From assembly GCF_902833055.1 (NCBI RefSeq), contig NZ_CADFEJ010000018.1, forward strand, positions 1-64,000: a stretch of DNA of 64,000 nt. The letters run 5' to 3'. Source of the DNA: Burkholderia territorii (GTDB lineage Bacteria; Pseudomonadota; Gammaproteobacteria; Burkholderiales; Burkholderiaceae). Positions within the stretch are counted from its first letter, which is position 1; each line of letters starts with the position of its first letter. The translations under genes were made by a program, and so were the position numbers. This document shows, piece by piece, positions 24,699 to 32,876 of this stretch. Below the pieces are notes generated by a model. That model worked only from the letters and a program-made list of their open reading frames with translations, did no database searches and was not told the DNA's origin.

Positions 24699-25841
24699 AT
24701 GGCTCTGAAGAATCTGATCAAGGCGAGGACGGGGCAGCCCGAGCGACTGACGGACGACGAGCGGCTCGCGCGCTCGGGCCTGCTTGCGGGGCTCGAGGCA
24801 CTGCCGACGGTCGTGCTCGTGCTCGACCGCAAGACGCTGCGGGTCGCGTTCGCGAACCCGTCCGCGGAGGCGATGCTCGACATCTCGCGCCGGCAGCTCG
24901 CGCAGCGGCCGTGGGGCGAGATTTTCCCGAACGCGAACGAGCTCGCGTCGACGCTCACCGCGATCGGCGAGGAGCGCTTTCACGCGACGCATCTCGATAC
25001 CGTGCTCGACCGGCCCGGCCGCGAGCCGCTGCACGTGCACGCGATCGTCGGTTTCCTCGAGTCGGCTCCCGATTTCGTGCTCGTCGAGCTGTTCGAGAAC
25101 GAGCGGCAGTCGCGCACCGATCGCGAGGAGCGCATCCACGACCTGACCGCGGTCAACAAGCAACTGATCCGCAACCTCGCGCACGAGATCAAGAACCCGC
25201 TCGGCGGCATTCGCGGCGCAGCCCAGCTGCTCGAATTCGAACTGAGCGAGCGCGAGCGCGGCGAGTTGCGCGAATACACGCAGGTGATCATCAAGGAGTC
25301 CGACCGCCTGCAGACGCTCGTCGATCGATTGCTGGAGCCGCACCGGCATCCGCACATCGTCGGCGACGTGAACATTCACGAAGTATGCGAACGCGTGCGC
25401 GCGGTGATGCTCGCGGAATTTCCGCGCGGGCTCACGATCGAGCGCGACTACGACGTGAGCGTGCCGGACCTGCGCGGCGACAAGGAGCAACTGATCCAGG
25501 CGCTGCTGAACATCGTGCGCAACGCCGCGCAGGCGCTGCGCGAGCGGATCGCGCAGGGCGACGCGAAGATCGAGCTGCGCACGCGCATCGCGCGCAAGGT
25601 GACGATCGCGAAGCGCCTGTACAGGCTGGCACTGGACTTGCACGTGGTCGACAACGGGCCCGGCATTCCGGAGGAGATCCGCGACCGGATCTTCTACCCG
25701 CTCGTGTCCGGGCGCGACGACGGCAGCGGCCTGGGCCTCACGCTCGCGCAGACGTTCGTGCAGCAGCACGACGGGATGATCGAGGTCGAGAGCCGGCCCG
25801 GCCGTACCGAATTTCAGATCCTGCTGCCGCTCGATCACTGA
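24699..25841 (+). CDS. ntrB: Nitrogen regulation sensor histidine kinase NtrB
   Basis: This 380-residue cytoplasmic kinase/phosphatase modifies NtrC according to PII (GlnB) signals. It has no membrane segment, as expected. A PAS domain covers ~30-135 (LLAGLEALPTVVLVLDRKTLRVAFANPSAEAMLDISRRQL). The H-box RNLAHEIKNPLGGIRGAAQLLE carries His162; the N-box is LLNIVRNAAQAL, and the catalytic domain has VVDNGPGIPEEIRDRIFYPLVSGRDDGSGLGL. It is 46 bases before ntrC on the same strand, and behind glnA, the classic glnA-ntrBC order. Confidence 0.96.
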   Translation: MALKNLIKARTGQPERLTDDERLARSGLLAGLEALPTVVLVLDRKTLRVAFANPSAEAMLDISRRQLAQRPWGEIFPNANELASTLTAIGEERFHATHLDTVLDRPGREPLHVHAIVGFLESAPDFVLVELFENERQSRTDREERIHDLTAVNKQLIRNLAHEIKNPLGGIRGAAQLLEFELSERERGELREYTQVIIKESDRLQTLVDRLLEPHRHPHIVGDVNIHEVCERVRAVMLAEFPRGLTIERDYDVSVPDLRGDKEQLIQALLNIVRNAAQALRERIAQGDAKIELRTRIARKVTIAKRLYRLALDLHVVDNGPGIPEEIRDRIFYPLVSGRDDGSGLGLTLAQTFVQQHDGMIEVESRPGRTEFQILLPLDH

Positions 25842-25887
25842 GCGACGGCATGGCGATTCACCGGATTCACCCATACCTGACCGACCT

Positions 25888-27420
25888 ATGAAGCCGATCT
25901 GGATAGTAGACGACGACCAATCGATCCGCTGGGTGCTCGAAAAGGCACTCGCCCGGGACAGCTTCGCGACGAAGAGCTTCGCGAACGTGCGCGACGCGCT
26001 GGCCGCGCTCGACCACGAGACGCCGCAGGTGCTCGTATCCGACATCCGGATGCCGGGCGGCTCCGGCCTCGAGCTGCTGCAGGCGATGCACGAGCGCTTG
26101 CCGGGCCTGCCCGTCATCATCATGACGGCGTTCTCCGATCTCGACAGCGCCGTCGCGGCGTTCCAGGGCGGCGCGTTCGAATATCTCGCGAAGCCGTTCG
26201 ACGTCGACAAGGCCGTCGAACTGATTCGCCGCGCGGTCGAGGAAAGCCTGCGCGGGGGCGCGCCCCAGGACGAGCGCGTCGCCGAGGCGCCCGAGATGCT
26301 CGGCCAGGCGCCCGCGATGCAGGACATGTTTCGTGCGATCGGCCGCTTGTCGCATTCGGCCGCGACCGTGCTGATCACCGGCGAATCGGGCACCGGCAAG
26401 GAACTCGTCGCGCGCGCGCTGCACCGTCACAGCCCGCGGGCGAACGGTCCGTTCATCGCGCTGAACACCGCGGCGATTCCGAAGGACCTGCTGGAGTCCG
26501 AACTGTTCGGCCATGAGCGCGGCGCGTTCACCGGCGCACAGACCACGCGCCAGGGCCGCTTCGAGCAGGCCGAGAACGGCACGCTGTTTCTCGACGAAAT
26601 CGGCGACATGCCGTTCGATCTGCAGACGCGCCTGTTGCGCGTGCTGTCGGACGGCCAGTTCTATCGGGTCGGCGGCCACAACCCGCTGCGCGCGAACGTG
26701 CGCGTGATCGCCGCGACGCACCAGAATCTGGAGGCGCGCGTGCGGCAGGGGCTGTTCCGCGAGGACCTTTACCACCGGCTCAACGTGATCCGGCTCCGGC
26801 TGCCGCCGCTGCGCGAACGCAGCGAGGACATCGCGCTGCTCACGCGTCACTTCCTGCAGAAGAGCGCGCGCGATCTCGGCGTCGAGCCGAAGCGCGTGTC
26901 GGACGAAGCGCTCGCGTATCTGACGTCGCTGCCGTTTCCCGGCAACGTGCGGCAGCTCGAGAACCTCGCGAACTGGCTGACCGTGATGGCGCCCGCGCAG
27001 ACGGTCGAGATCAAGGACCTGCCGCCCGACCTCGTGCCGGCAGGCACGCCGGTGGCCGCGACGGCCGACGGCGTGGATGCGCACGGCGGCGTGAGCGGGA
27101 GCGGCGGTGCGGGCGACGCCGCGCGCGCGTCGCTCGCGGGCGGTGTCGTGCCGTTGACGGCGGCACCCGTCGCGGCGGCGCCGAACGGTGCGCCGGCCGG
27201 CTATCCGATGTGGGAAAGCGGGCTGCGCACCGAAGTCGCGCGGCTGCTGCGCGAGAACTCCGCCGACGTGATGGACGAACTCGCGCGCCGCTTCGAGGCG
27301 GCCGTGATCCGCGAGGCGCTCGACTTCACGCGCGGCCGCAAGGTCGAGGCGGCGGAGCGGCTCGGCATCGGCCGCAACACGATCACGCGCAAGATCCAGG
27401 AACTGCATCTGGAGCCGTAA
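25888..27420 (+). CDS. ntrC: Nitrogen regulation response regulator NtrC (sigma-54 activator)
   Basis: This 510-residue protein activates sigma-54 promoters under nitrogen limitation. The receiver domain has the acidic pocket DDD (8-10), phospho-acceptor Asp52 in VSDIRMPGGSG, and KPFD. The AAA+ domain has Walker A GESGTGKE (~165-172) and the sigma-54-contacting GAFTGA loop (~212-217), plus LFLDEIGDMP. After a variable, Ala/Gly/Pro-rich linker (~385-430), a C-terminal Fis-type HTH (KVEAAERLGIGRNTITRKIQEL) binds DNA. The linker makes it somewhat longer than the E. coli protein (469). Its predicted targets include the sites upstream of glnA in this window. Confidence 0.97.
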   Translation: MKPIWIVDDDQSIRWVLEKALARDSFATKSFANVRDALAALDHETPQVLVSDIRMPGGSGLELLQAMHERLPGLPVIIMTAFSDLDSAVAAFQGGAFEYLAKPFDVDKAVELIRRAVEESLRGGAPQDERVAEAPEMLGQAPAMQDMFRAIGRLSHSAATVLITGESGTGKELVARALHRHSPRANGPFIALNTAAIPKDLLESELFGHERGAFTGAQTTRQGRFEQAENGTLFLDEIGDMPFDLQTRLLRVLSDGQFYRVGGHNPLRANVRVIAATHQNLEARVRQGLFREDLYHRLNVIRLRLPPLRERSEDIALLTRHFLQKSARDLGVEPKRVSDEALAYLTSLPFPGNVRQLENLANWLTVMAPAQTVEIKDLPPDLVPAGTPVAATADGVDAHGGVSGSGGAGDAARASLAGGVVPLTAAPVAAAPNGAPAGYPMWESGLRTEVARLLRENSADVMDELARRFEAAVIREALDFTRGRKVEAAERLGIGRNTITRKIQELHLEP

Positions 27421-27500
27421 GCAACCGTCGCGGCATGCGCGCGCGTCGCGCATGCCGCGATCGGACATAATCGCGGTTTGCCGTCACGTGCGCGTCCGTC

Positions 27501-29618
27501 ATGTCCGATTCCTTCCGCTGGCCCGCCGGGGCCGATCCCTTCCGTTTTCTCGAAGCGCTCGACAGCAAGCGCGCCCGCGCGTGGGTCGACGAGCAGAATG
27601 CGCGCACGCGCGCCGCGCTGCGCGACGACGATGCGTATCGCGCGCTGACCGCGCGGCTCGCGCAAGCGTATCTGCCGCGCGAACGCCCGGTGATTCCCAC
27701 CCGCTGGCGCGACTGGGCGTACGACCTGTGGCAGGACGATCTCCATCCGAAGGGGCTGTGGCGCCGCGCGCGCTGGGACGACTGGCGTGCCGGCCGGCCC
27801 GAGTGGGAAACGCTGCTCGACGTCGACGCGCTCGGTGCGCAAGAGGGCGAGTCATGGGTGTTCGAGCAGGATGCGATCCTGTACCCGGACGGCGATCGCG
27901 CGCTGCTGTCGCTGTCGCCGGGCGGGGCAGATGCCGTCGTCGTGCGCGAGTTCGATCTCGTGCAGCGTCGCTTCGTCGACGGCGGTTTCACGATCGACGA
28001 GCCGGGGCATCACACGGTCGGCTGGATCGACCGCGATACCGTGTACGTGAGCTGGGATCGCGGCGAAGCGCATGCGACCGCGGCCGGCTATCCGTACGAC
28101 GCGCGCCGCTGGGTGCGCGGCACGCCGCTCGCCGACGCGCCGGTCGTGTTTCGCGGCGAACCCGACGACATCAGCGCGGGCGCGTGGTTCGATCCGATCG
28201 ACGGCCGTCACGTCGCGTGGCGCAGCGTGGATTTCTTCGACGCACACGCGTATCGGCTGACCGACGCGGGCGAGTGGGCGCGCTACGACGTGCCGACGCA
28301 TGTCGAGGTCGGCTTCTGGGAAGGCTGGCTCGTGCTGGAGCCGCGGCTCGACTGGGAGTGCGGCGGCGTGTGTCACGCGGGCGGCTCGCTGCTCGCGATC
28401 CGCGAGCAGGCGTTTCTGGCAGGCTCGCGCGAGCTCACGACGCTGTTCGCGCCGCGTCCGTCGACCTCCGCCTGCACGTGGACGCACACGCGCACGATGC
28501 TCATCGCGAGCTGGCTCGACGACGTGCACAACCGCACGATGCTGTGGCAGCCGCGCCAGCGCGAGGATGGCGCATGGACGTGGGACGCGCGGCCCTTCGA
28601 CTGGCCGGGCGATGCGCAGATCGACGTCGAGCCGGTCGAGGCGACACTGAACGACGACGTGTACGTGGACGTCGATACCTATCTCGATCCGCCCGAATGC
28701 TGGCTCGCCGATCTGTCCGATCGCTCGGCCGACGCGCCGTCGCGCCGCGTGCTGCTCGATCGGCCGCCGGTGCGGTTCGATGCGGCCGGGCTCGCCGTGC
28801 GTCGCGCGAATGCCCGTTCGCGCGACGGCACGGTGGTGCCGTACACGCTGATCGGGCCGCGTGATGCACTCGATGCGCCCGATCGTGCCGACGGCCGCGC
28901 CCGCGTTGCGCGGCCATGCCTGCTGTCAGGCTATGGCGGTTTCGCGATTCCGAACCTGCCGGGCTACAGCGATGCACTGGGCATCGCATGGCTCGAACGC
29001 GGCGGCGTCGCGGCGTTCGCGCACATCCGCGGCGGCGGAGAATTCGGGCCGGCCTGGCATGTCGACGCGCAGCGCGAACATCGGCAGCGCTCGTTCGACG
29101 ACTTCATCGCGGTGGCCGAGGACCTGATCCGCACCGGCGTGACGACGGCTGCGCAACTCGGCATCGAGGGCGGCAGCAACGGCGGGCTGCTGGTCGGTGC
29201 ATGCATGGCGCAGCGTCCGGAGCTGTTCGGCGCGGTGCTGTGCCGCGTGCCGCTGCTCGACATGCAGCGTTATCCGAAGCTGCACGCGGGCGCCGCGTGG
29301 CTCGACGAGTACGGCGATCCCGAGGATCCGCGCGAGGGCGCGGCACTCGCCGCATACTCGCCGTACCACCGCGTGCGCGAAGGTACCGCGTATCCGCCGC
29401 TGCTGCTGACGACGTCGACGCGCGACGACCGCGTGCATCCGGCGCATGCGCGCAAGATGGCCGCGCGCATGCATGCGCTCGGACACGAACGGGTGTGGTA
29501 CTGGGAGAACACCGACGGCGGCCACGGCAGCGCCGACGATCTGGAGCGCGCCGAATCCGATGCGGCGGAATTCGGCTTCCTGTGGGCTCACCTCGGGCCG
29601 GCGCCCGCGCGAGGTTGA
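27501..29618 (+). CDS. Prolyl oligopeptidase family (S9) serine peptidase
   Basis: This 705-residue protein has an N-terminal beta-propeller (residues ~20-420), as in prolyl oligopeptidase, and a C-terminal alpha/beta-hydrolase. The nucleophile elbow is EGGSNGGL (Ser559); Asp is probably in TSTRDDRVHPAHARKMAA and His in DGGHGS near residue 680. The oxyanion/RGGGEFGP block is seen as AHIRGGGEFGPAWH. Such enzymes cleave after proline in short peptides, in the cytoplasm unless exported; no signal peptide is evident. No operon partner: a convergent xthA gene follows after 24 bases. Confidence 0.9.
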   Translation: MSDSFRWPAGADPFRFLEALDSKRARAWVDEQNARTRAALRDDDAYRALTARLAQAYLPRERPVIPTRWRDWAYDLWQDDLHPKGLWRRARWDDWRAGRPEWETLLDVDALGAQEGESWVFEQDAILYPDGDRALLSLSPGGADAVVVREFDLVQRRFVDGGFTIDEPGHHTVGWIDRDTVYVSWDRGEAHATAAGYPYDARRWVRGTPLADAPVVFRGEPDDISAGAWFDPIDGRHVAWRSVDFFDAHAYRLTDAGEWARYDVPTHVEVGFWEGWLVLEPRLDWECGGVCHAGGSLLAIREQAFLAGSRELTTLFAPRPSTSACTWTHTRTMLIASWLDDVHNRTMLWQPRQREDGAWTWDARPFDWPGDAQIDVEPVEATLNDDVYVDVDTYLDPPECWLADLSDRSADAPSRRVLLDRPPVRFDAAGLAVRRANARSRDGTVVPYTLIGPRDALDAPDRADGRARVARPCLLSGYGGFAIPNLPGYSDALGIAWLERGGVAAFAHIRGGGEFGPAWHVDAQREHRQRSFDDFIAVAEDLIRTGVTTAAQLGIEGGSNGGLLVGACMAQRPELFGAVLCRVPLLDMQRYPKLHAGAAWLDEYGDPEDPREGAALAAYSPYHRVREGTAYPPLLLTTSTRDDRVHPAHARKMAARMHALGHERVWYWENTDGGHGSADDLERAESDAAEFGFLWAHLGPAPARG

Positions 29619-29628
29619 GCGCGGGCGC
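29601..29628. terminator. GC hairpin spanning the stop of the S9 peptidase gene
   Basis: A perfect 10-bp G/C stem (29601-29610 with 29619-29628) with an 8-base loop overlaps the stop codon and sits between convergent genes. There is no T-run, so it would act, if at all, by stalling. Confidence 0.4.
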
Positions 29629-29642
29629 GAATGGGCCGGCGC

Positions 29643-30419
29643 TCAGCCGACGATCGCGACGACGGGCGTGTGATCGGACGGCTGGTCCCACGTGCGCGGC
29701 ACGCGGTCGACTTCGCACGACGTGCAGGTGGCCGCGAGTGCCGGCGACAGCAGCACGTGGTCGATGCGCAGGCCCGCGTTGCGGCGAAACGCGAACATCC
29801 GGTAGTCCCACCATGTGAAGGTCTTCTCAGGCTGTTCGAAACGGCGGAATGCATCGACGAAGCCGAGTTCGATCAGCTTCGCGAAATGCGCCCGCTCCTG
29901 CGGCGACACGAGGTTCTGGCCTTCCCATTTCGCCGGGTCGTGCACGTCGCGGTCTTCCGGCGCGATGTTGTAGTCGCCGAGCAGCGCAAGCTTCGGGTAG
30001 CGCTGCATCTCGGTGCTCAGCCACGCGTGCAGCGCGTCGAGCCATTGCATCTTGTAGACGAACTTGTCGGAGTCGGGCGCCTGGCCGTTCGGGAAATAGG
30101 CGGACACGATCCGCACGCCTTCGACCGTCACGGCGACCACGCGCTGCTGCGGATCGTCGAAGCCGGGGATGTTGCGCACGACGTCCGATTCGTCGACGGC
30201 GAGCGTGTCTCGCACGAGGATCGCGACGCCGTTGTAGGTCTTCTGGCCCGTGAACCAGCTGCGGTAGCCGGCGGCCTCGAGATCGGCGCGCGGATACTTC
30301 TCGTCGGGCAGCTTCAGCTCCTGCAGGCACAGCACGTCGGTCCCGCTTTGCGCGAGCCAGTCGAGCACGTGCTGCTTGCGGACGTTGAGCGAATTGACGT
30401 TCCAGGTGGCGATTTTCAT
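29643..30419 (-). CDS. xthA: Exodeoxyribonuclease III
   Basis: This 258-residue AP endonuclease / 3'-5' exonuclease acts in base excision repair. Family blocks are MKIATWNVNSLNVRKQHVLDWL, LCLQELKLPDEKYP (metal-binding Glu in QE), GVAILVR, LLGDYNIAPEDRDVHDP (Asp/Asn catalytic), FTWWDYR, and the C-terminal LRIDHVLLSP and SDHTPVVAIV. The start at 30419 gives the exact family N terminus; the frame could extend 25 codons upstream but those are not conserved. Length matches the E. coli enzyme (268). Confidence 0.95.
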   Translation of the reverse strand: MKIATWNVNSLNVRKQHVLDWLAQSGTDVLCLQELKLPDEKYPRADLEAAGYRSWFTGQKTYNGVAILVRDTLAVDESDVVRNIPGFDDPQQRVVAVTVEGVRIVSAYFPNGQAPDSDKFVYKMQWLDALHAWLSTEMQRYPKLALLGDYNIAPEDRDVHDPAKWEGQNLVSPQERAHFAKLIELGFVDAFRRFEQPEKTFTWWDYRMFAFRRNAGLRIDHVLLSPALAATCTSCEVDRVPRTWDQPSDHTPVVAIVG

Positions 30420-30548
30420 GAACGGGAATGCGTGCGGGATGAATGCGAAGGCCGCCATCTTACCGCGAGCAAGGGGCACGAACGCGCGCGACACGTGGCG
30501 CGACGTATCGGCTTATCGATGACCTGCAAAGAAATTGTGACAAAAGTG

Positions 30549-30577
30549 TTGACGTGAGTGCTTCATCACCCTATAAT
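30549..30577 (+). promoter_or_regulatory. Sigma-70 promoter of tRNA-fMet
   Basis: TTGACG (30549-30554) and TATAAT (30572-30577) are separated by 17 bases, a near-consensus promoter, with the mature tRNA beginning 13 bases after the -10. It is AT-rich against its surroundings. Confidence 0.9.
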
Positions 30578-30589
30578 TTATTTCTCTGA

Positions 30590-30666
<77 letters not shown>

Positions 30667-30717
30667 AGCACACCAGGCGATGTGCAGCGCAAGTGACCGA
30701 TGCGCGCTTCGTCGACG

Positions 30718-30745
30718 GAAACCCGGCCCTGCGCCGGGTTTTTTG
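30718..30745 (+). terminator. Terminator after tRNA-fMet
   Basis: A stem of AAACCCGGC with GCCGGGTTT and a 5-base loop is followed by TTTT. It lies about 50 bases after the tRNA. The same hairpin has an A-run on its left side and could also end the opposing racemase transcript. Confidence 0.85.
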
Positions 30746-30748
30746 TTT

Positions 30749-31441
30749 TCAGCCCGCCGCCCATTCGACCGCCGCCTTCGCATGCAGCGCGGTCGTATTG
30801 AACACCGGCAGCGGCGAATCGTCCGCGCCGATCAGCAGCGTGATTTCCGTGCAGCCGAGTATCACCGCCTGCGCGCCGCGTTTCGCCAGTTCATCGATGA
30901 TCGCCACGTAGGTCGCGCGCGACCCGGCGTCGATTACGCCATGACACAGCTCGTCGTAGATGATCCGGTGCACGTTGCCGCGCGCGGATTCGTCCGGCAC
31001 CAGCACGTCGAGGCCGAATCTGTCGCGCAGGCGCTCCGCGTAGAACGGCAGTTCCATCGTGTAGCGCGTGCCGAGCAGCGCGACGCGCTCGACGCCGGCT
31101 GCACGCAGCGCGGCGCCGGTCGGGTCGGCAATGTGCAGGAACGGCAGCGCGACCGCGGCCTCGATCGCGCCGTGCACGCGGTGCATCGTGTTGGTCGTCA
31201 GCACGACGAGATCGGCGCCGGCCGCTTCGAGCCGGCGCGCGGCATCGGCCATCCGTTCGCCGAGTGCGGCCCAGTCCTGTGCGCGCTGCAGCGCTTCGAT
31301 CTCCGCGAAATCCACCGTGACCAGCACGCTCTTCGCATTGTGATGGCCGCCGTGCAGCGCTTTCGAATGGCGATTGATCATCCGGTAGTACTCCGCCGAC
31401 GATTCCCAGCTCATCCCGCCGATCAGTCCGATCGTTTTCAT
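30749..31441 (-). CDS. Aspartate/glutamate racemase family protein (YgeA-like)
   Basis: This 230-residue protein starts MKTIGLIGGMSWESSAEYYRMINR, the family signature. The active-site pair is unusual: the first position is Thr83 in LTTNTMH where classical racemases have Cys, while the second is Cys197 in ILGCTEI. A Thr/Cys pair at these positions is known for the E. coli YgeA L-Asp/Glu-specific racemase, so this is a member of that atypical group rather than a dead enzyme. It may supply or remove D-amino acids. It stands alone and ends at the tRNA-fMet terminator. Confidence 0.85.
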   Translation of the reverse strand: MKTIGLIGGMSWESSAEYYRMINRHSKALHGGHHNAKSVLVTVDFAEIEALQRAQDWAALGERMADAARRLEAAGADLVVLTTNTMHRVHGAIEAAVALPFLHIADPTGAALRAAGVERVALLGTRYTMELPFYAERLRDRFGLDVLVPDESARGNVHRIIYDELCHGVIDAGSRATYVAIIDELAKRGAQAVILGCTEITLLIGADDSPLPVFNTTALHAKAAVEWAAG

Positions 31442-31601
31442 GCGTCACCGTATGTGTCGTATCTCGTGACGGACGAGTATAGGGGCCGGCCCGCGCGCGC
31501 GGCGATACGCTTCGTGCGAAGCGGGCCGGTACAACGCTGTAGCCGGCGGCTGGCCGGCGCGGGACGCAGCCGGTGGGCAGCACGCGACAGTTGAAACGGG
31601 C

Positions 31602-31619
31602 ACTGTGTTTTTGTACAGT
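31602..31619. promoter_or_regulatory. LexA (SOS) box upstream of dinB
   Basis: ACTGT-GTTTTTGT-ACAGT is a perfect CTGT-N8-ACAG palindrome, the LexA box form used by Beta- and Gammaproteobacteria. It lies 10 bases before the preferred dinB start (31629). The GTG at 31605 lies within the box. Confidence 0.85.
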
Positions 31620-31628
31620 ATCGGCACC

Positions 31629-32810
31629 GTGAATCCGACCATCCTCCCGCCTGCCGATCCGCGCGTGCCGCCACCCGGCGACACGCCGTCGCGCGTGCGC
31701 AAGATCATCCATTGCGACTGCGACTGCTTTTACGCATCGGTCGAGATGCGCGACGACCCGTCGCTGCGCAACCGGCCGATCGCGGTCGGCGGCCGGCCCG
31801 ACCAGCGTGGCGTGATTGCGACCTGCAACTACGAGGCGAGGCGCTACGGCGTGCATTCGGCGATGTCGTCGGCGCTGGCGATGCGCAAGTGCCCGGAGCT
31901 GCTGATCCTGCCGTCGGCGATGGACAAGTACCGCGCGGCGTCGCGGCAGATCATGGCGATCTATCGCGACTACACGCGTGACGTCGAGCCGCTGTCGCTC
32001 GACGAGGCGTACCTCGACGTCAGCGGTTCCGAACTGTGCCAGGGCAGCGCGACGCTGATTGCACGGGAGATTCGCCAGCGCGTGTACGACACGGTCGGCG
32101 TGACGGTGTCGGCCGGTGTCGCGCCGAACAAGTTCATCGCGAAGATCGCGTCCGACTGGAACAAGCCCGACGGCCTGTTCGTCGTTCGTCCGCATGAGGT
32201 CGATGCATTCGTCGCGGCGTTGCCGGTGCGCAAGCTGCACGGCGTCGGCCAGGTGACGGCCGCGCGGCTCGACCGGCTCGGCATCCAGACCTGCGCGCAG
32301 TTGCGCGACTGGTCGCTGATCGACCTGCATCGCGAGTTCGGCGCATTCGGCCGGCGGCTGTACCAGCTGGCACGCGGAATCGACGAGCGGCCGGTGCGGG
32401 CCGATCAGGAGCGCAAGTCGGTCAGCGTCGAGACGACCTACGTGACCGACCTGACGACGCTCGAGCAATGCGCGGACGAGATTCGCCGCCTCGTCGTGCA
32501 GCTCGACGCGCGGATCGCGCGCGCGGGCGCGGCCCGCATGATCCGCAAGCTGTACGTGAAGATCCGCTTCGCCGATTTCCAGCGCACGACGGTCGAGTGC
32601 GTGGCCGACGCGACCAACGCGCAGACGGCCGTCACGCTGCTCGCGAAAGGGCTGCAGCGGCGCGCGCAGGCCGTGCGGCTGCTCGGTGTCGGCGTGCGCA
32701 TCGACGAAGACACGGCCGAGCGTCACGGACAGTTTTCGCTGTTCGACGACGAGGCCGGCCGCAATGTCGCCGACACGAACGAAGCGGGCGGCGAAACGCC
32801 CGCATCATGA
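31629..32810 (+). CDS. dinB: DNA polymerase IV (Y-family, translesion)
   Basis: This protein of 393 residues is an SOS-induced error-prone polymerase. Motif I is RKIIHCDCDCFYASVEMRDDP with the catalytic Asp pair region, and motif III contains LSLDEAYLDVSG. The helix-hairpin-helix GVGQVTAARLDRLGIQTCAQL and the little-finger domain follow. The C-terminal QFSLFDDEAG resembles the beta-clamp-binding motif QLxLF. I chose GTG 31629 (VNPTIL...) because the upstream GTG at 31605 falls inside the LexA box; neither is proven. An unusual ~25-residue N-terminal leader precedes the conserved core. A strong hairpin follows the stop. Confidence 0.92.
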   Translation: MNPTILPPADPRVPPPGDTPSRVRKIIHCDCDCFYASVEMRDDPSLRNRPIAVGGRPDQRGVIATCNYEARRYGVHSAMSSALAMRKCPELLILPSAMDKYRAASRQIMAIYRDYTRDVEPLSLDEAYLDVSGSELCQGSATLIAREIRQRVYDTVGVTVSAGVAPNKFIAKIASDWNKPDGLFVVRPHEVDAFVAALPVRKLHGVGQVTAARLDRLGIQTCAQLRDWSLIDLHREFGAFGRRLYQLARGIDERPVRADQERKSVSVETTYVTDLTTLEQCADEIRRLVVQLDARIARAGAARMIRKLYVKIRFADFQRTTVECVADATNAQTAVTLLAKGLQRRAQAVRLLGVGVRIDEDTAERHGQFSLFDDEAGRNVADTNEAGGETPAS

Positions 32811-32811
32811 A

Positions 32812-32838
32812 AAAAGGCACCGCCTCGGCGGTGCCTTG
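32812..32838. terminator. Bidirectional terminator between dinB and prlC
   Basis: AAGGCACCG pairs with CGGTGCCTT (about 32814-32822 with 32829-32837). An A-run lies to the left, giving T-runs for the minus strand, and CCTTGCG to the right. It separates convergent genes. Confidence 0.75.
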
Positions 32839-32876
32839 CGATGCTGCCGGACGAGCCGGGCAGGGCGCGCAATGGC

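Noticed and set aside
31605..31628. GTG at 31605 as the dinB start
   Set aside because: It lies inside the LexA box, so the message should start after it.
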